NCBI GenBank assembly: GCA_012511395.1 | Contig: JAAZGD010000052.1 | Location: forward strand, 1-13,907 | Reading direction: 5' to 3' | Origin: Clostridiales bacterium | GTDB lineage: Bacteria > Bacillota > Clostridia > Peptostreptococcales > Anaerovoracaceae | Length of the DNA stretch: 13,907 bases | Shown: piece after piece, positions 13,607-13,907 of the stretch | Layout: each line of letters starts with the position of its first letter | Numbering within the stretch: position 1 is the first letter of the stretch | The notes under the pieces: generated by a model | What the model saw: the letters and a program-made list of their open reading frames with translations, nothing else | Told to the model about the DNA's origin: nothing | The model's database searches: none | Position numbers and translations under genes: made by a program

Positions 13607-13907
13607 ATGAGATTATCAAAAATGCATCTTAAAACCCTAAGGGAGGCACCGTCAGAAGCTGAGATAGACAGCCATATCCTCCTTTTAAGAGCGGGTATGA
13701 TCAGAAGGCTTGTAAGCGGCATATACGGGTTTATGCCTTTGGGACTTCGCACCTTAAAGAAAATAGAAAATATTGTAAGAGAAGAAATGGATGCCAAAGG
13801 AGGCCAGGAAATCCTTATGTCTGCAGTACAACCTGCAGAGCTTTGGATGGAATCCGGAAGGTGGTATGCTTACGGCCCTGAGCTTTGGAGGCTAAAGGAC
13901 AGACATG
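13607..13907 (+). CDS. proS: Prolyl-tRNA synthetase, N-terminal part; 3' end outside window
   Basis: The first 100 codons of a class II aminoacyl-tRNA synthetase that charges tRNA-Pro are present. The protein starts MRLSKMHLKTLREAPSEAEI and shows HILLLRAGMIRRLVSGIYGF, then MPLGLRTLKKIENIVREEMD (motif 1 region, with its conserved Pro) and PAELWMESGRWYAYGPELWR with LKDRH at the edge. This is the bacterial form that usually carries an editing insert later in the chain (about 570 residues), which cannot be seen here. CAGGAG (13595-13600) is six bases before the ATG. It follows ispDF by 24 bases with no terminator or promoter visible, so it is probably the next gene of the same transcript. Confidence 0.93.
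   Translation, partial: MRLSKMHLKTLREAPSEAEIDSHILLLRAGMIRRLVSGIYGFMPLGLRTLKKIENIVREEMDAKGGQEILMSAVQPAELWMESGRWYAYGPELWRLKDRH

Noticed and set aside
13186..13797. Open frame of 203 codons on the minus strand across ispDF and proS
   Set aside because: Serine-rich low-complexity shadow opposite two recognised enzymes.
1..13907. Defence island, phage, transposon, CRISPR or a wholly new gene system
   Set aside because: Nearly every base is accounted for by core genes with similar codon use; no repeats, recombinases or foreign-looking segments seen.

Overview
The window is a gene-dense stretch (about 95% coding) of a low-GC Gram-positive chromosome, most likely an anaerobic member of the Clostridia. 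Reasons: strong AGGAGG-type ribosome binding sites, consensus sigma-A promoters, U-tailed terminators, an E. coli-like dihydroxy-acid dehydratase lacking the first cluster cysteine of the [2Fe-2S] class (so probably an oxygen-sensitive [4Fe-4S] enzyme), and the gene order carD - PIN/TRAM membrane protein - ispDF - proS. Genus cannot be decided from the sequence. All genes look intact except the two cut by the window edges. There are no tRNA or rRNA genes, insertion sequences, CRISPR arrays, or signs of recent transfer.

Layout, left to right: (1) the C-terminus of a membrane protein, probably a nucleoside-recognition/gate family protein (1-269); (2) an EF-G-like GTPase with its own promoter and terminator (277-2358); (3) a four-gene operon, ilvB-ilvN-ilvC-ilvD (2442-7332), coding the shared steps of valine/isoleucine synthesis from pyruvate (or pyruvate plus 2-oxobutyrate) to the 2-oxo acids; (4) a DUF815-type AAA+ ATPase on the minus strand (7324-8496), whose end overlaps ilvD tail to tail; (5) a divergent control region (8497-8624) followed by an OmpR/PhoB response regulator and its sensor kinase (8625-10722); (6) a cluster from a strong promoter at 10746: a CarD-family RNA polymerase-binding regulator, a YacL-like PIN/TRAM membrane protein, a fused IspD-IspF enzyme of the MEP isoprenoid pathway, and the start of prolyl-tRNA synthetase (10805-13907).

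Functionally this is core metabolism and information processing, not an accessory island, and I do not see an undescribed defence or mobile system. The points worth a second look are regulatory or concern single residues: the IlvN ACT domain has replaced two residues matching valine-site positions of E. coli IlvH; the ilvB promoter sits in a 14-bp-arm inverted repeat with a leader too short for a T-box; a strong Shine-Dalgarno feeds an ATG-TAA start-stop just upstream of the PIN/TRAM gene; several dyads lie at promoter positions (284-296, 8538-8556, 8594-8608, 10774-10783); and IspD and IspF are fused with almost no linker.
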